A stretch of 7,661 nt of DNA from Candidatus Lambdaproteobacteria bacterium (lineage in GTDB: Bacteria > SAR324 > NAC60-12). The stretch lies in the NCBI GenBank assembly GCA_012964265.1, contig DTUH01000207.1:1-7661 (forward strand), in the 5' to 3' direction. The notes beneath the pieces were generated by a model. The model was not told the origin of the DNA. It did no database searches and saw nothing but the letters and a program-made list of their open reading frames with translations. Made by a program: the position numbers and the translations under genes. Positions 6,782 to 7,661 of this stretch are shown here, one piece after another. How positions within the stretch are numbered: the first letter of the stretch is position 1; every line of letters begins with the position of its first letter.

Positions 6782-6787
6782 CTCCTC
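6782..6787 (-). promoter_or_regulatory. Shine-Dalgarno site of aceF overlapping the aceE stop
   Basis: On the minus strand the aceE stop and the aceF ribosome site are fused as TGAGGAG, with seven bases to the aceF ATG. This supports the aceF start at 6774 and co-translation of E1 and E2 from one message. Confidence 0.85.
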
Positions 6788-7661
6788 AGGACATCAATGG
6801 ATTATTTTTTTCAGTGTCAATTCCGTATTTTTTTATGGCCGCTTTTACGGTTTTGACTGAAATAATGTCTTCTCCCACAAGCGCGTTTAATACCGCTACT
6901 GTAATGAAATAGCGGTCCACCTCAAAGTGTTTGCGCAGGGCTTCACGAGAATCGCTGCGTCCAAATCCATCTGTTCCAAGTACAGTATAAGATTTAGGCA
7001 CATACGCACGAATTTGATCAGCAAATAGTTTCACATAATCGGTTGCCGCCACCACAGGTCCTTCTGTATTTTCGAGACATTGTGTGACATGACATTTACG
7101 AGGCTTTTTATCCGGATGCAGCAAGTTCCAACGTGAAACTTCGTCACCGTCACGCTTCAATTCGTTAAAACTGGGGCAACTCCAAATATCCGCCTGTACC
7201 TTAAATTCTTTTTCCAGTAAATCCGCCGCCGCAATGACTTCACGTAAAATTGATCCTGAACCCAATAACTGCACTTTTGTTTTTCCTTTTTTAGCTTTTT
7301 GAAACAAGTACATTCCTTTAATAATGTCTTTTTCCTGCCCTTTGCTTAAACCGGGGTGCGAGTAATTTTCATTCATCGTCGTGATGTAATAAAACACATT
7401 TTCCTGTTTCTTAAACATGCGCTGCATACCGTCTTGCATAATCACCATCAATTCGTAAGAAAAAGTAGGATCATAAGAAACACAGTTTGGCAAATTTCCA
7501 GCCATTATTTGGCTGTGACCGTCTTCATGCTGCAAACCCTCACCGTTAAGCGTGGTGCGCCCGGAAGTTGCACCGATCAAAAATCCACGCGCCTGCATAT
7601 CTCCAGCAGCCCAAATCAGATCACCAACACGCTGAAATCTGCATCGAAGCTGGCTTAACTT
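6786..7661 (-). CDS. aceE: Pyruvate dehydrogenase E1 (homodimeric type), C-terminal third
   Basis: This is the 3' part of the thiamine-diphosphate-dependent E1 that decarboxylates pyruvate and acetylates the E2 lipoyl group. About 290 codons are open, against 887 residues in E. coli AceE. They align from memory with its C-terminal third: QRVGDLIWAAGDMQARGFL, then SGRTTLNGEGLQHEDGHS, then YYITTMNENYSHPG, VQLLGSGSILREV, and VLGTDGFGRSDSRE with HFEVDRYF. This single-chain E1 type is distinct from the alpha/beta E1. An internal Met at 7598 is not the real start, because conserved sequence continues upstream of it. The last 27 bases (7635-7661) stay open but encode KLSQLRCRF, where an AceE such as E. 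coli's has a segment like YYSMFGF. These bases are an inverted copy of part of aceF, so genuine aceE ends at about 7634-7637. Confidence 0.95.
   Translation of the reverse strand, partial: KLSQLRCRFQRVGDLIWAAGDMQARGFLIGATSGRTTLNGEGLQHEDGHSQIMAGNLPNCVSYDPTFSYELMVIMQDGMQRMFKKQENVFYYITTMNENYSHPGLSKGQEKDIIKGMYLFQKAKKGKTKVQLLGSGSILREVIAAADLLEKEFKVQADIWSCPSFNELKRDGDEVSRWNLLHPDKKPRKCHVTQCLENTEGPVVAATDYVKLFADQIRAYVPKSYTVLGTDGFGRSDSREALRKHFEVDRYFITVAVLNALVGEDIISVKTVKAAIKKYGIDTEKNNPLMS
7635..7661 (-). repeat. 27-bp inverted repeat, copy at the window edge (probable chimeric end)
   Basis: These terminal bases are the exact reverse complement of 6080-6106 and run to the very end of the window, so the true length of the copy is unknown. 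Translation in the aceE frame loses its resemblance to AceE exactly here. This indicates a joining artefact rather than a natural repeat. Confidence 0.85.

Noticed and set aside
6786..7598. aceE as a short complete gene starting at the Met at 7598
   Set aside because: Conserved AceE sequence (FQRVGDLIWAAGD) continues in frame upstream of that Met, and there is no ribosome site before it. The gene is truncated by the window end.

Overview
This window is a stretch of ordinary bacterial housekeeping DNA. Every gene is on the minus strand, so it reads right to left in the printed orientation. The genes suggest a Gram-negative, probably proteobacteria-like organism of moderate to low GC (judged by eye). 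Reasons: the pyruvate dehydrogenase (PDH) complex is the homodimeric-E1 type (aceE-aceF-lpd), the E3 carries its own lipoyl domain, Rho closely resembles the E. coli protein, and the dienoyl-CoA reductase is FadH-like. Sequence alone does not allow a firm lineage call.

Layout in transcription order. (1) 7661-3689: the 3' end of aceE (E1), complete aceF (E2) and complete lpd (E3), tightly packed with good Shine-Dalgarno (SD) sites and a 4-nt ATGA overlap between aceF and lpd. (2) 3688-3363: a 326-bp non-coding gap holding a weak stem-loop after lpd and the promoter/leader of rho. (3) 3362-712: rho, rpmE and prfA, a transcription-termination and translation cluster that may be one operon. (4) 711-621: a short gap with a consensus -10 hexamer. 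(5) 620-1: the N-terminal 206 codons of fadH, cut by the window edge.

AceE decarboxylates pyruvate, AceF carries the acetyl group on a single lipoyl domain and makes acetyl-CoA, and Lpd reoxidises the lipoyl arm. Rho ends transcripts, L31 is a ribosomal protein and RF1 ends translation at UAA/UAG. FadH serves beta-oxidation of unsaturated fatty acids, which also yields acetyl-CoA.

The most notable observation concerns sequence integrity. The last 27 bases (7635-7661) are a perfect reverse complement of 6080-6106 inside aceF, and exactly there the AceE reading frame stops resembling AceE. This looks like an inverted chimera at a contig end, as produced by whole-genome amplification, rather than biology. 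I found no mobile element, CRISPR array, RNA gene or undescribed system. The rho leader has some unusual SD / anti-SD-like motifs that merit a modest second look.
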